Positions 49,654-57,406 of a stretch of DNA of 64,000 bases are shown here, piece by piece. Position numbers and translations under genes: made by a program. Each line of letters starts with the position of its first letter. The stretch's first letter is position 1. Source of the DNA: Puia sp. (GTDB lineage: Bacteria > Bacteroidota > Bacteroidia > Chitinophagales > Chitinophagaceae); the NCBI GenBank assembly GCA_031292515.1, contig JARLGZ010000030.1:62001-126000 (forward strand), given 5' to 3'. The notes beneath the pieces were generated by a model. It made no database searches, was not told the origin of the DNA, and worked only from the letters and a program-made list of their open reading frames with translations.

Positions 49654-50718
49654 TCAAGTAATATGCAAATAAAAGACATTTTGCCGGGTTGCGCAAAAAT
49701 ATCTTAGCATGGGTTCTACGGTCATTCGTCCTTTTTGCTGTGTTCGCCGCCACATGCCCGCTACACGGCCGTTGACGACCACTATTGGCTTCAGCCCGTG
49801 AAAAGTTGTCTTTGCATATTCGGGTGGAAGCATATCCGAGCGATCCTTGTAGGCCACCGCATATTCATCGTAGGCCGGTAGCAGCAACACGGCGGCCATC
49901 GGGTGGTCCCGGCCTGCCGCCGGACGGGCCGTCTTTCCGGAGGTTGTGTCTTTGCCCTTCCCTTCGCGCTGAAACCAATAAGCCTGCCCATTTGTCACGG
50001 TGCATTCCAAACCTGCTTTACCGATCTCCAATCCTCGTTTGGCCAGTGCCAGGTTCAATCCGCTCCACCAGGCAAAATCGGGTAGTGTGGCCGGTCCCCT
50101 GCTGTAAAAATACCGCCGGGCCAGTTCTCCCAGGGCCTCCTCGTCAGTAAGATCCAAAACCCGTTTCACCCTTTCTTCCAACAGGGTATAGGTGAATTGT
50201 TTTCCTTTCCGGGCGCCGCTGCAGATCAATCCATCCAATTCCGCGTCCATCATCAGGAAACTCATGCGGATATCATTCGTGTCGATTCCGGCTTTCCGTA
50301 AGAGGACGGCCAGTTCCTGACGGGTCATTTGTTTTCCCCCTTCCAACGCTTTTGCCATGATCTTCTTGCTGAGCCGGAGGATGTGCGTATCGATGCTCAG
50401 TTGCCGGTGCACGGGTCTGCTGAATGCTTTTATTCGTGGAGCCGTCAGTTTCAGCATCCATCCGATATCCGCCGGCAGCACAAAGTGCCAGGTCGGACGC
50501 AGGACGTGCGTCCGAAGGATTTTGCCTTCGTTAAAATCCCTGTCTATTCCCCCTTCTGACGATCCGCTCACCCGCATCCCTAGCGCCCATTTTGCCTGGG
50601 CAAAATCCTGCGCCTGTATGCATCCCATCCTTCCGAACATTGTTTCTGTGTCCGGGAAAGACATTCCTGTGATGCCCTGGTTCTCCATCCGGCGGCGAAT
50701 GATGTCCTTGCTCTTCAT
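49654..50718 (-). CDS. Winged-helix HTH_42 protein related to DNA glycosylases AlkZ/YcaQ
   Basis: The 354-residue protein has the tandem winged-helix fold of the HTH_42 family, whose members AlkZ and YcaQ excise alkylated bases and unhook interstrand crosslinks. The catalytic motif is Q-x-Q in AlkZ; here IQAQDF gives Gln35-x-Gln37. LRPTWHFVLPADIGWML and ATLPDFAWWSGL are the other family stretches, and LLPAYDEYAVAYKDRS near the C-terminus is also conserved. A basic low-complexity loop (residues about 252-272) is inserted before it. It is 12 bp upstream of the MarR gene. Confidence 0.82.
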   Translation of the reverse strand: MKSKDIIRRRMENQGITGMSFPDTETMFGRMGCIQAQDFAQAKWALGMRVSGSSEGGIDRDFNEGKILRTHVLRPTWHFVLPADIGWMLKLTAPRIKAFSRPVHRQLSIDTHILRLSKKIMAKALEGGKQMTRQELAVLLRKAGIDTNDIRMSFLMMDAELDGLICSGARKGKQFTYTLLEERVKRVLDLTDEEALGELARRYFYSRGPATLPDFAWWSGLNLALAKRGLEIGKAGLECTVTNGQAYWFQREGKGKDTTSGKTARPAAGRDHPMAAVLLLPAYDEYAVAYKDRSDMLPPEYAKTTFHGLKPIVVVNGRVAGMWRRTQQKGRMTVEPMLRYFCATRQNVFYLHIT

Positions 50719-50877
50719 ATTGTGCTGCGAAGATAGACCGGTCCTGTGACAACCCTATGTCAGTTGAACATAGCTGCTATGCATTTAATTTTGAGCGAGC
50801 CGTGTTCGCCGGGAGAATATCCTGGCTTTTTCAATAACTTCAGTGTAGGGAGTCCGATGTTTTAAAATAAAAAAGCC

Positions 50878-51672
50878 ATGAAAAAAGACAAACCAGGAAG
50901 AAGGGGTTTTATCAGGCTGGCGTCGCTGGGCTTGGGTAGTCTCTCCGTTCCGCCGGTCCTTTCCGCGACGGGGCCAATATCCGGAGAGCAGTTGTCTGCC
51001 GCCGAAACACCGCTCCGGATTGTTTGCATCGGTGCGCATCCGGGAGACCCGGAATTTGGTTGCGGCGGTACGATGGCGAAATACGCCGATGCCGGGCATC
51101 TTGTGACCTTTCTCTATCTTACACGAGGTGAGGCCTATGATTCCAGACAGTCGTATAGCGTCTCCGCGGCGTTGCGCACCCGTGAGGCGGAGGCGTCCTG
51201 CAGGCTTTTAAAAGTGAAAGCGCTTTTCGCGGGGCAGATAGATGGCAACACCGTCCTGAGCAATGAAAAGAACGAGGAGATGGCAAAGCTGATCGTCTCT
51301 GAAGATCCCGACCTCGTTTTTACGCACTGGCCGCTGGATAGCCATCCGGATCACCAGGTTGCGGGACTTTTGGCGCTGACGGCCTGGGTTAAGACCGGCA
51401 GAAAATTTCAGTTGTATTTTTATGAGGTCAATACCGGGAGTGAGACAATGGCTTTCAGCCCAACCGACTATGTCGATATTTCGGATGTTCGTGACCGTAA
51501 AAAAGCGGCGTTGCTGGAGCACAAGACGCAGGACCCTGAAAAGGTCTATGACGATTTTTTCAGGACGATGGAAACATTCAGGGGCCTGGAGGCGGGGGTG
51601 AAAGCGGCCGAAGGATTTATACATTTTAAGGATAAGGCCACAGGAACGGCGGTTATGGTCCGCGGCCGGTAA
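50878..51672 (+). CDS. PIG-L family deacetylase-like protein with a changed catalytic motif, exported
   Basis: The 264-residue protein has a Tat-type signal (KPGRRGFIRLASLGLGSLSV) and the PIG-L/LmbE fold. Family members remove N-acetyl groups from sugars with zinc. The zinc and base motif AHPDD reads AHPGDPEFGCGGT here: His54 and Asp57 (zinc ligands) remain but the general-base Asp is Gly56. The second zinc-binding region FTHWPLDSHPDHQVAG is intact. Activity may be lost or may use another residue. The gene stands alone with TAnn-type sequence not evident upstream. Confidence 0.85.
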   Translation: MKKDKPGRRGFIRLASLGLGSLSVPPVLSATGPISGEQLSAAETPLRIVCIGAHPGDPEFGCGGTMAKYADAGHLVTFLYLTRGEAYDSRQSYSVSAALRTREAEASCRLLKVKALFAGQIDGNTVLSNEKNEEMAKLIVSEDPDLVFTHWPLDSHPDHQVAGLLALTAWVKTGRKFQLYFYEVNTGSETMAFSPTDYVDISDVRDRKKAALLEHKTQDPEKVYDDFFRTMETFRGLEAGVKAAEGFIHFKDKATGTAVMVRGR

Positions 51673-51747
51673 TGGCCAGGGGGAGGGGACTACAGGGTGC
51701 TGCATCGACGGGGCCGGGGAGTGCCGGGTACGGCAGATTCGGTCGTG

Positions 51748-52638
51748 CTAATTCAGGGAATGCTTTTTGTATTGATGGGGGCTCATGCCTACCTCTCTTT
51801 TGAAAAGCCTCGAGAAATACGGCAGGTTCTCGAAACCCAGGTCATAGGCGATTTCAGATATATTCTGGTCTTCGCCTTTGAGCCGGTTCTTTGCCTCGTT
51901 GATCAGGTAAACGTGGATCAGTTCAAGCGCCGTTTTACCCGTTTCCTGTTTGAGCATGTCGCTTAAGTATCGTACCGAGAGATGGAGCTGGCCGGCCATG
52001 CCATTGGCCGTTGGCAGTCCCTGTATCCCGGGATAGCCTTTTTCGAAATAGTTGGCCAGGGCTTCATTAAACCGGGATACCATTTTGCCGGACAGCTCTT
52101 TCCGGTTGATGAACTGACGTTTGTAAAACCGCAGGGAATATTTCAGGATGGAGTCGATATGGGTCAGCATGATCTCCCGGCTGAATTCATCGGGGTTATT
52201 GTCGTATTCCATTTCTATCTTCCGGTAGAGTTCCCAAATGATCGTTTCTTCCTTTGGCGATAAATGCAGGGCTTCGTTTGTCTCGTATTCGAAGAAGCTG
52301 TACTTTTTCATCTCTTCATGCAGGAGATGACCGGCCAGGAAGTCCTCATGAAAGACGATATTGAATCCGGCCTCTTCCAGTTCCAGATTTTGGAATGCTA
52401 TGGTTTGTCGCGGCTTAAAGAAAGAGAGGGAGCCGTTCTCGCTGTCATATTTTGTCCGACCGTAGAGGATCACGCCGGATTTCAGTTTTTTAAACGCGAT
52501 CATGTAGAAGTCGCCCGTGAATTCGGCGCCACCGGACGGGCAGGAGCCCTGGCAGGGGAAAAGGCCGATCATCGGGTTTTCCGGCGGTGGGAAACCGCTG
52601 GACTTGAAGAATTCTGCTACTGTTTTGAAATGTGTCAT
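51748..52638 (-). CDS. AraC-family regulator
   Basis: The 296-residue protein has an N-terminal sensing domain (FTGDFYMIAFKKLKSGVILYGRTKYDSENGSLSFFKPRQTIAF) of the type often annotated as cupin-like and a C-terminal AraC domain: LHLSVRYLSDMLKQETGKTALELIHVYLINEAKNRL and ISEIAYDLGFENLPYFSRLFKREVGMSPHQYKK. It follows the short-chain dehydrogenase gene on the same strand at a distance of 340 bp; such AraC-SDR pairs are frequent in this phylum and the SDR is a likely target. Confidence 0.92.
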   Translation of the reverse strand: MTHFKTVAEFFKSSGFPPPENPMIGLFPCQGSCPSGGAEFTGDFYMIAFKKLKSGVILYGRTKYDSENGSLSFFKPRQTIAFQNLELEEAGFNIVFHEDFLAGHLLHEEMKKYSFFEYETNEALHLSPKEETIIWELYRKIEMEYDNNPDEFSREIMLTHIDSILKYSLRFYKRQFINRKELSGKMVSRFNEALANYFEKGYPGIQGLPTANGMAGQLHLSVRYLSDMLKQETGKTALELIHVYLINEAKNRLKGEDQNISEIAYDLGFENLPYFSRLFKREVGMSPHQYKKHSLN

Positions 52639-52813
52639 ATATCAGAAGTATATCATGTATTAAAGTTGCGATAGGCAAATAGTCCTCCCTCTATAAAGAG
52701 AAACTGTCCTCAGTGGAAGGAGACTGTCCTCAACAGAAAGAGGGGATGCTCAATAGAAAGAGGCTGTCAAAGAGAACAGGCCACAAGGACAAAAGTTCAC
52801 CAGGTGGAAACAA

Positions 52814-52849
52814 GATAAAATCCATACAAGAATAAGTATGGATTTTATC
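52814..52849. repeat. Perfect 14-bp palindrome in the AraC-SDR gap
   Basis: GATAAAATCCATAC (52814-52827) and GTATGGATTTTATC (52836-52849) with an 8-nt loop. It could terminate the SDR transcript or bind the AraC protein; the following T-content on the minus strand is low. Confidence 0.7.
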
Positions 52850-52879
52850 AGATGACTTTGTGAATCGACGACGATATGG

Positions 52880-52957
52880 ATCAGTGATTGAATGAATCAG
52901 TGATTATGTAAATCAATGACTGTGTGAATCAATGACCCGCGAATCAATGAGGGGTGC
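52880..52957. repeat. Five degenerate 16-bp tandem units next to the SDR stop
   Basis: ATCAGTGATTGAATGA (52880), ATCAGTGATTATGTAA (52896), ATCAATGACTGTGTGA (52912), ATCAATGACCCGCGA (52928) and ATCAATGAGGGGTGC (52943). A different purine-rich array with recurrent ACTGTCC and AGAAAGAGG words occupies 52690-52765. No gene lies in 52639-52978. Confidence 0.85.
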
Positions 52958-52978
52958 CGGCCGAAGGGTACCGGTCAA

Positions 52979-53797
52979 TCAGGACCCGTGGGCGGCGGTG
53001 GCCAGCTCATTCCATTCCTGCCATTGTGCAATACGTCCTTCATAGACCTGTTTCACCCAGGGGTAGGCTACTTTGCCGAGGAAAAGCCGCAGCGGCGGAT
53101 TCTTGCTATCCACCAGTTGCAGGATGGCATCGGTCGTTGCGGCCGGGTCGCCGAAACTGCCCTCGGTGAGGCCGGCCTGGAAATCGGCTTTCACCTGGTC
53201 ATAGATGTCCATGCCGGTAGTATGAAAGGCCGAAGCGCCGCTCCAGTCGGTGGTGAATCCGTTCGGCTCCACGAGGGTGACCCGGATACCAAAGCCTTTT
53301 ACTTCCGCGGCAAGGGTTTCGCTCAGCCCTTCCACGGCAAATTTGGAGGCGTTGTAAAGACCCAGAACGGGCAGCGTGACTACGCCTAACACACTGGACA
53401 GCTGGATGATATGGCCATATCCTTGCTTCCGCATGACCGGGAGTACGGCCTGGGTGATCCACAACAGACCGAATACATTGGTTTCGATCTGATCCCGGGC
53501 TTCCTGCTCGGTAGTCTCTTCTATTGCGCCGAACAGCCCATAACCTGCGTTGTTGATGAGGGTGTCGATTGCCCCGAAATGTTCCTGCGCCTTCTTTATC
53601 GCGGCGAAGCCTGCTGCGCGGTCTCTGACGTCCAGCCGGATGGGTAATATCGAGTTGCCGTACTTTTTGACGAGATCGTCCAGGGTGCTAAGGTCCCGGA
53701 CTGCAGCTACCACTTTATCGCCTCTCTGCAGGAATGCTTCTGCCCAGATCTTGCCAAACCCGCGGGAAGCGCCTGTAATAAAAATTGTCTTTGCCAT
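52979..53797 (-). CDS. Short-chain dehydrogenase/reductase
   Basis: The 272-residue NAD(P)-dependent oxidoreductase begins MAKTIFITGASRGFGKIWAE with the cofactor loop. NNAGYGLFGAIEE, the catalytic Ser in IIQLSSVLGV and YNASKFAVEGLSE (YxxxK) complete the active site. The start is the ATG at 53797; the longer frame to 53833 adds no family sequence. It is of the classical ketoreductase type; the substrate is unknown. Confidence 0.93.
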   Translation of the reverse strand: MAKTIFITGASRGFGKIWAEAFLQRGDKVVAAVRDLSTLDDLVKKYGNSILPIRLDVRDRAAGFAAIKKAQEHFGAIDTLINNAGYGLFGAIEETTEQEARDQIETNVFGLLWITQAVLPVMRKQGYGHIIQLSSVLGVVTLPVLGLYNASKFAVEGLSETLAAEVKGFGIRVTLVEPNGFTTDWSGASAFHTTGMDIYDQVKADFQAGLTEGSFGDPAATTDAILQLVDSKNPPLRLFLGKVAYPWVKQVYEGRIAQWQEWNELATAAHGS

Positions 53798-53887
53798 TGT
53801 TGAATGTTTTAAATGAAGACACAAAGCTATCAACGGCGGCCCGGGGAATTTTATACAAAAGTGGGAAATGATGATACGTTTCGACGT

Positions 53888-54661
53888 TTAGCCGGCGAGT
53901 TCGATCCAGACCGGGGCGTGGTCGCTCGTTTTTTCCCAACCCCGTACATCGCGGTCTACCCCGGCGGCTTTCAGATGGCCTTTTAACGAGGGGCTCAGCA
54001 GGAAATGGTCGATGCGCAGGCCGGCATTGCGGCCGTAGGCGTCCCGGAAATAGTCCCAGAACGTATAGATCTTTTCGTTTGGATGAAGGGTCCTTAATGC
54101 ATCGGTCCATCCCTGGCCGACCAGCTTTTTGAAGGCCTCGCGGACTTCGGGTTTGAACAAGGCGTCGTTTACCCATTTCTCGGGTTTATAAACATCGAGG
54201 TCGGTCGGCATGACATTATAGTCCCCGGTCAGTACTGCCGGCTTCCCTGATTTTATAAGCCCGGCGGCGTGTTCGGTCAGCCTTTCAAACCAGCGTAGCT
54301 TGTAGTCAAATTTCGGTCCCGGGGCGGGGTTGCCGTTTGGCAGATAAAGACAGCCTATGAGGATGCCTTTGACGGATGCTTCTATATAGCGGCTATGGGT
54401 ATCGTCGGGATCTCCCGGCAGGACCCGCCGGACTTCTTCGGGTTTTTTGTCCCGCGCCAGGATGGCCACGCCGTTCCAGCTTTTCTGACCATGCCAGATG
54501 GCATGATAGCCTGCGTCGAGGATCTCCTGCTCGGGGAATTTCTCCTGAGGTGCCTTGAGTTCCTGCAGGCAGACGACGTCGGGCTTTTTTTCACCGAGCC
54601 AGCGCAGCAGTATGGGTAGCCGGCCATTGACCCCGTTCACGTTATAGGTTGCTATTTTCAT
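53888..54661 (-). CDS. xth: Exodeoxyribonuclease III
   Basis: The 257-residue protein is an AP endonuclease and 3' exonuclease for base excision repair. MKIATYNVNGVNGRLPILLRW is the standard start with the metal-binding Asn, VVCLQELKAP holds the catalytic Glu, TGDYNVMPTDLDVYKP the Asp-Asn pair and LRIDHFLLS and KTSDHAPVW the closing Asp and His. The start at 54661 is preferred over 54694. The MFS gene ends 53 bp upstream. Confidence 0.95.
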   Translation of the reverse strand: MKIATYNVNGVNGRLPILLRWLGEKKPDVVCLQELKAPQEKFPEQEILDAGYHAIWHGQKSWNGVAILARDKKPEEVRRVLPGDPDDTHSRYIEASVKGILIGCLYLPNGNPAPGPKFDYKLRWFERLTEHAAGLIKSGKPAVLTGDYNVMPTDLDVYKPEKWVNDALFKPEVREAFKKLVGQGWTDALRTLHPNEKIYTFWDYFRDAYGRNAGLRIDHFLLSPSLKGHLKAAGVDRDVRGWEKTSDHAPVWIELAG

Positions 54662-54713
54662 GATAGTCTTATTGGCGCTGATAAATTTATTCAATTTTCA
54701 TGGGATCTCTATA

Positions 54714-56111
54714 TTAACCCTCTACCCGCTTCATATCGGGGGCTAATATTTTGAACATCAGGAGCCAGGCCGCCAGGTAACCCAGACCGCAATAGAGGAA
54801 TAGGATATAGTAGCCGGTTTCGATGTGACCCAGGTTTTTGTAGTGGTCGAACAGCCGGCCTGCCGATGCGGATATCGTCATTCCGCCTAAGCCCCCTGCC
54901 ATTCCGCCTATGCCGATGACCGAGGCGACGGAATGTTTGGGGAACATATCGGAAGCTGTCGTGAACAGGTTCGCCGACCAGGCCTGGTGAGCGGAAGCCG
55001 CGATGCCGATGATGATGATCGCATACCACATGTGATAGGCGCCGGCCTTTTGCGAGAACATGATCAGTAACGGAAAGAAAGCATAGACGAGCATGGATGT
55101 TTTCCGGGACCGGACGACCGGCCATCCCTGTTTGTTGATGAGCCACATGGGAAGCCAGCCTCCAAAGATACTTGCGATACCGGCAAGCGTATACACGAAT
55201 GCGATGGGAAGGCTGACCTGCATGCCTGCCAGGTGATACTGCGAGTTTAGGAATGCCGGCAGCCAGAAAAGCAGGAACCACCAGATGCCGTCGGTCAGGA
55301 ATTTCCCGGCGATAAAGGCCCAGGTCTGTCTGTATTTTAACAGAGCCGGCCAGGGGATTTTGGGAGTATCCTTTGCGGGGGCTGCATCGACCGCTGCTGC
55401 CGGATTGGTGGAATTGGCGGGATCTTTGAGGTTTGCCTGATTAACGGGATTAGCCGGTTCGTCGGAGTCGCTATGGATATAGTCAAACTCTGCCTGCGAG
55501 AGCCTCTTTTGTTTGGAGGGCACCTCATAGAAGAGAAACCAGAAGATCAGCCATATGAAGCCGATGGCGCCGATGGAGAGAAAGGCTATCTTCCAGCTGT
55601 AGTGGATGGCGATATAAGGCACCATGATGGGTGCCAATATTGCGCCGACGTTGGTTCCCGAATTAAAGATCCCCGCGGCGAAGGCGCGTTCTTTCCGTGG
55701 AAACCATTCGGCTACGGTTTTGAATGCGGCGGGGAAGTTTCCGGCTTCCGTCACGCCCAGTAAGGCGCGGTATGCCGCGAAGCTCAGCGTGCCCGTTGCA
55801 AAGGCATGCAGTACAGAGGCGATGCTCCAGCAGGTCAGCGTCAGGGCATAACCCAGGCGGGAGCCTATTCTATCTATGATCCTCCCCGCGCCGATCATCC
55901 CGAGGGCATAAGCCAGTTGGAAAGCCACTACGATGTTCGAATAATCGGATTCGGTCCAGTTGAATTCTTTTTCGAGGGTGGGTTTCAAAAGGCTGATTAC
56001 CTGTCTATCCAGGTAGTTGATGGTCGTGGCATAAAATACCAGGGAACAGATCGTCCAGCGATACCTTCCTATCTTCGTTTTTGCGATTGTTCCGGCCGTG
56101 GGTGTCTGCAT
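54714..56111 (-). CDS. MFS transporter of the hexuronate/anion-cation symporter (ACS) type
   Basis: The 465-residue protein has twelve membrane helices. NYLDRQVISLLKPTLEKEFNWTESDYSNIV and TEAGNFPAAFKTVAEWFPRKERAFAAGIFNSGTNVGA are signatures of the ACS family (ExuT and relatives), which take up hexuronates and other sugar acids with protons. The central cytoplasmic loop carries a low-complexity segment, DEPANPVNQANLKDPANSTN, in which PAN recurs. The gene is between a Gfo/Idh/MocA oxidoreductase (upstream) and xth, and with the membrane dehydrogenase further upstream forms a sugar- or polyol-acid cluster. Confidence 0.9.
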   Translation of the reverse strand: MQTPTAGTIAKTKIGRYRWTICSLVFYATTINYLDRQVISLLKPTLEKEFNWTESDYSNIVVAFQLAYALGMIGAGRIIDRIGSRLGYALTLTCWSIASVLHAFATGTLSFAAYRALLGVTEAGNFPAAFKTVAEWFPRKERAFAAGIFNSGTNVGAILAPIMVPYIAIHYSWKIAFLSIGAIGFIWLIFWFLFYEVPSKQKRLSQAEFDYIHSDSDEPANPVNQANLKDPANSTNPAAAVDAAPAKDTPKIPWPALLKYRQTWAFIAGKFLTDGIWWFLLFWLPAFLNSQYHLAGMQVSLPIAFVYTLAGIASIFGGWLPMWLINKQGWPVVRSRKTSMLVYAFFPLLIMFSQKAGAYHMWYAIIIIGIAASAHQAWSANLFTTASDMFPKHSVASVIGIGGMAGGLGGMTISASAGRLFDHYKNLGHIETGYYILFLYCGLGYLAAWLLMFKILAPDMKRVEG

Positions 56112-56146
56112 TCATTGATCGATTTGGCAAGTTTGAAAAAAGGATC

Positions 56147-57328
56147 CTACAGGATGGTGACGGCGACTTCCGCTCCCCGTCTTTCCGCGGAGACATATCC
56201 TGCGTAGATGGTTGCGATCACGTCCGAGGCCAGGCTGCTGTTGCTTTCGATAGGATCCCCATAGGCGGCGGATCTGTAAAAGGCGTCCATTTCGTGCTGG
56301 TAACCGGCGAACCAGCCTTCATCGGGGGATACGGAAGACCATCCTTGTTTGGTTTCCGTCTTTTCCACGACATACACTTCTTCAAAATGCTTCTGTGCGG
56401 GCGTATAGGATTGCATGGAGGTATTCGGGTTGATATTGCAGATGGTCCTGTGATTGGTGGTATTGATTTCGATCCAGTTGTGTACGCCTCCCAATACCAG
56501 TTCGCTTGCAAAAAGGTTGGCAAGCGTTCCGTCTTCGAATACGATATGCAGCATGGCGAAGTCTTCGGTATCTTTATAAGTCGTTCTCAGGTAGCCCTCG
56601 TCTTTAAAGCCGGGCATGCGGGTGATGGCGTGGGTTCTCGCGGTGATCGTCTTTGGCCGGATGGGTTTGCCGTTACGGGCCCTTCCTTCCACGTGTTTAA
56701 AATAGATAGCCGCGGCCAGGGGATGACAGCCTTTCCCGATCATAGAGCCGCCGCCGGAAAACTTCCATTGCCCATAGGTCAGTGAGTGGGAGCCGGAGTG
56801 GGATTCTTCTCCATGCATCCAGAGAATTTGGGCCCCCGTCTTCTGCAGCATCTCTTTTTGTTTTTGGATGGCGGGTGCGTAGACCCAGTTTTCGGCATAG
56901 AGGATCCGTCCGGTACTTTTTCTCTCCGCCTCCAGCATCCTGCCGACGCTCTCTATGGAATGGATAAGACCCTGTTCTTTTGGGAAGGTGTCTCCGTTGA
57001 ATGTTTCGGTCCCGTCTCCGAAATAACCGGTGAAGGGTTTCTCCACGATCACATGCCGCCCATGCTGCAGGGCGGCGATGACGATCGGCTCGTGCGTGAC
57101 GGGGGGTGTACAGACGTGTATGACATCCGATGCGTCGATCAATTTCTCCAGGGTATCAAAGAGGCGTAGGTTTCGGGGAGTGGCAAAGGTCTCCAGGTTA
57201 GCCCGGGTTGGGGAGTAGGCTCCTGCCATTTCTATTTTTGTGCTAAAGACCCGTTGCAGGGCGTCGTGGTGAAATTTTGCGGCAAAACCCGAACCCACTA
57301 TTCCTGCCCGCAGGATTCTCTTTTCCAT
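56147..57328 (-). CDS. Gfo/Idh/MocA-family NAD(P)-dependent oxidoreductase
   Basis: The 393-residue protein has the Rossmann start LRAGIVGSGFAAKFHHDAL, the segment DVIHVCTPPVTHEPIVIAAL and EKPF, the family's EKP motif. The C-terminal beta-sheet domain includes GGGSMIGKGCHPLAAAIYFK with the catalytic-type His/Lys region. Members oxidise or epimerise sugars, inositols and sugar acids. The start is 57328 (MEKRILRAG); the first 18 codons of the longer frame are not family-like. It is 35 bp upstream of the MFS gene. Confidence 0.9.
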   Translation of the reverse strand: MEKRILRAGIVGSGFAAKFHHDALQRVFSTKIEMAGAYSPTRANLETFATPRNLRLFDTLEKLIDASDVIHVCTPPVTHEPIVIAALQHGRHVIVEKPFTGYFGDGTETFNGDTFPKEQGLIHSIESVGRMLEAERKSTGRILYAENWVYAPAIQKQKEMLQKTGAQILWMHGEESHSGSHSLTYGQWKFSGGGSMIGKGCHPLAAAIYFKHVEGRARNGKPIRPKTITARTHAITRMPGFKDEGYLRTTYKDTEDFAMLHIVFEDGTLANLFASELVLGGVHNWIEINTTNHRTICNINPNTSMQSYTPAQKHFEEVYVVEKTETKQGWSSVSPDEGWFAGYQHEMDAFYRSAAYGDPIESNSSLASDVIATIYAGYVSAERRGAEVAVTIL

Positions 57329-57406
57329 ATTCAGCAATTTTTTGACTGTTGTTCTTTCCGGCCGTTCTTTGCCGGTTTTCAATTTTTCTCTTTTTATTTC
57401 CCTGAA

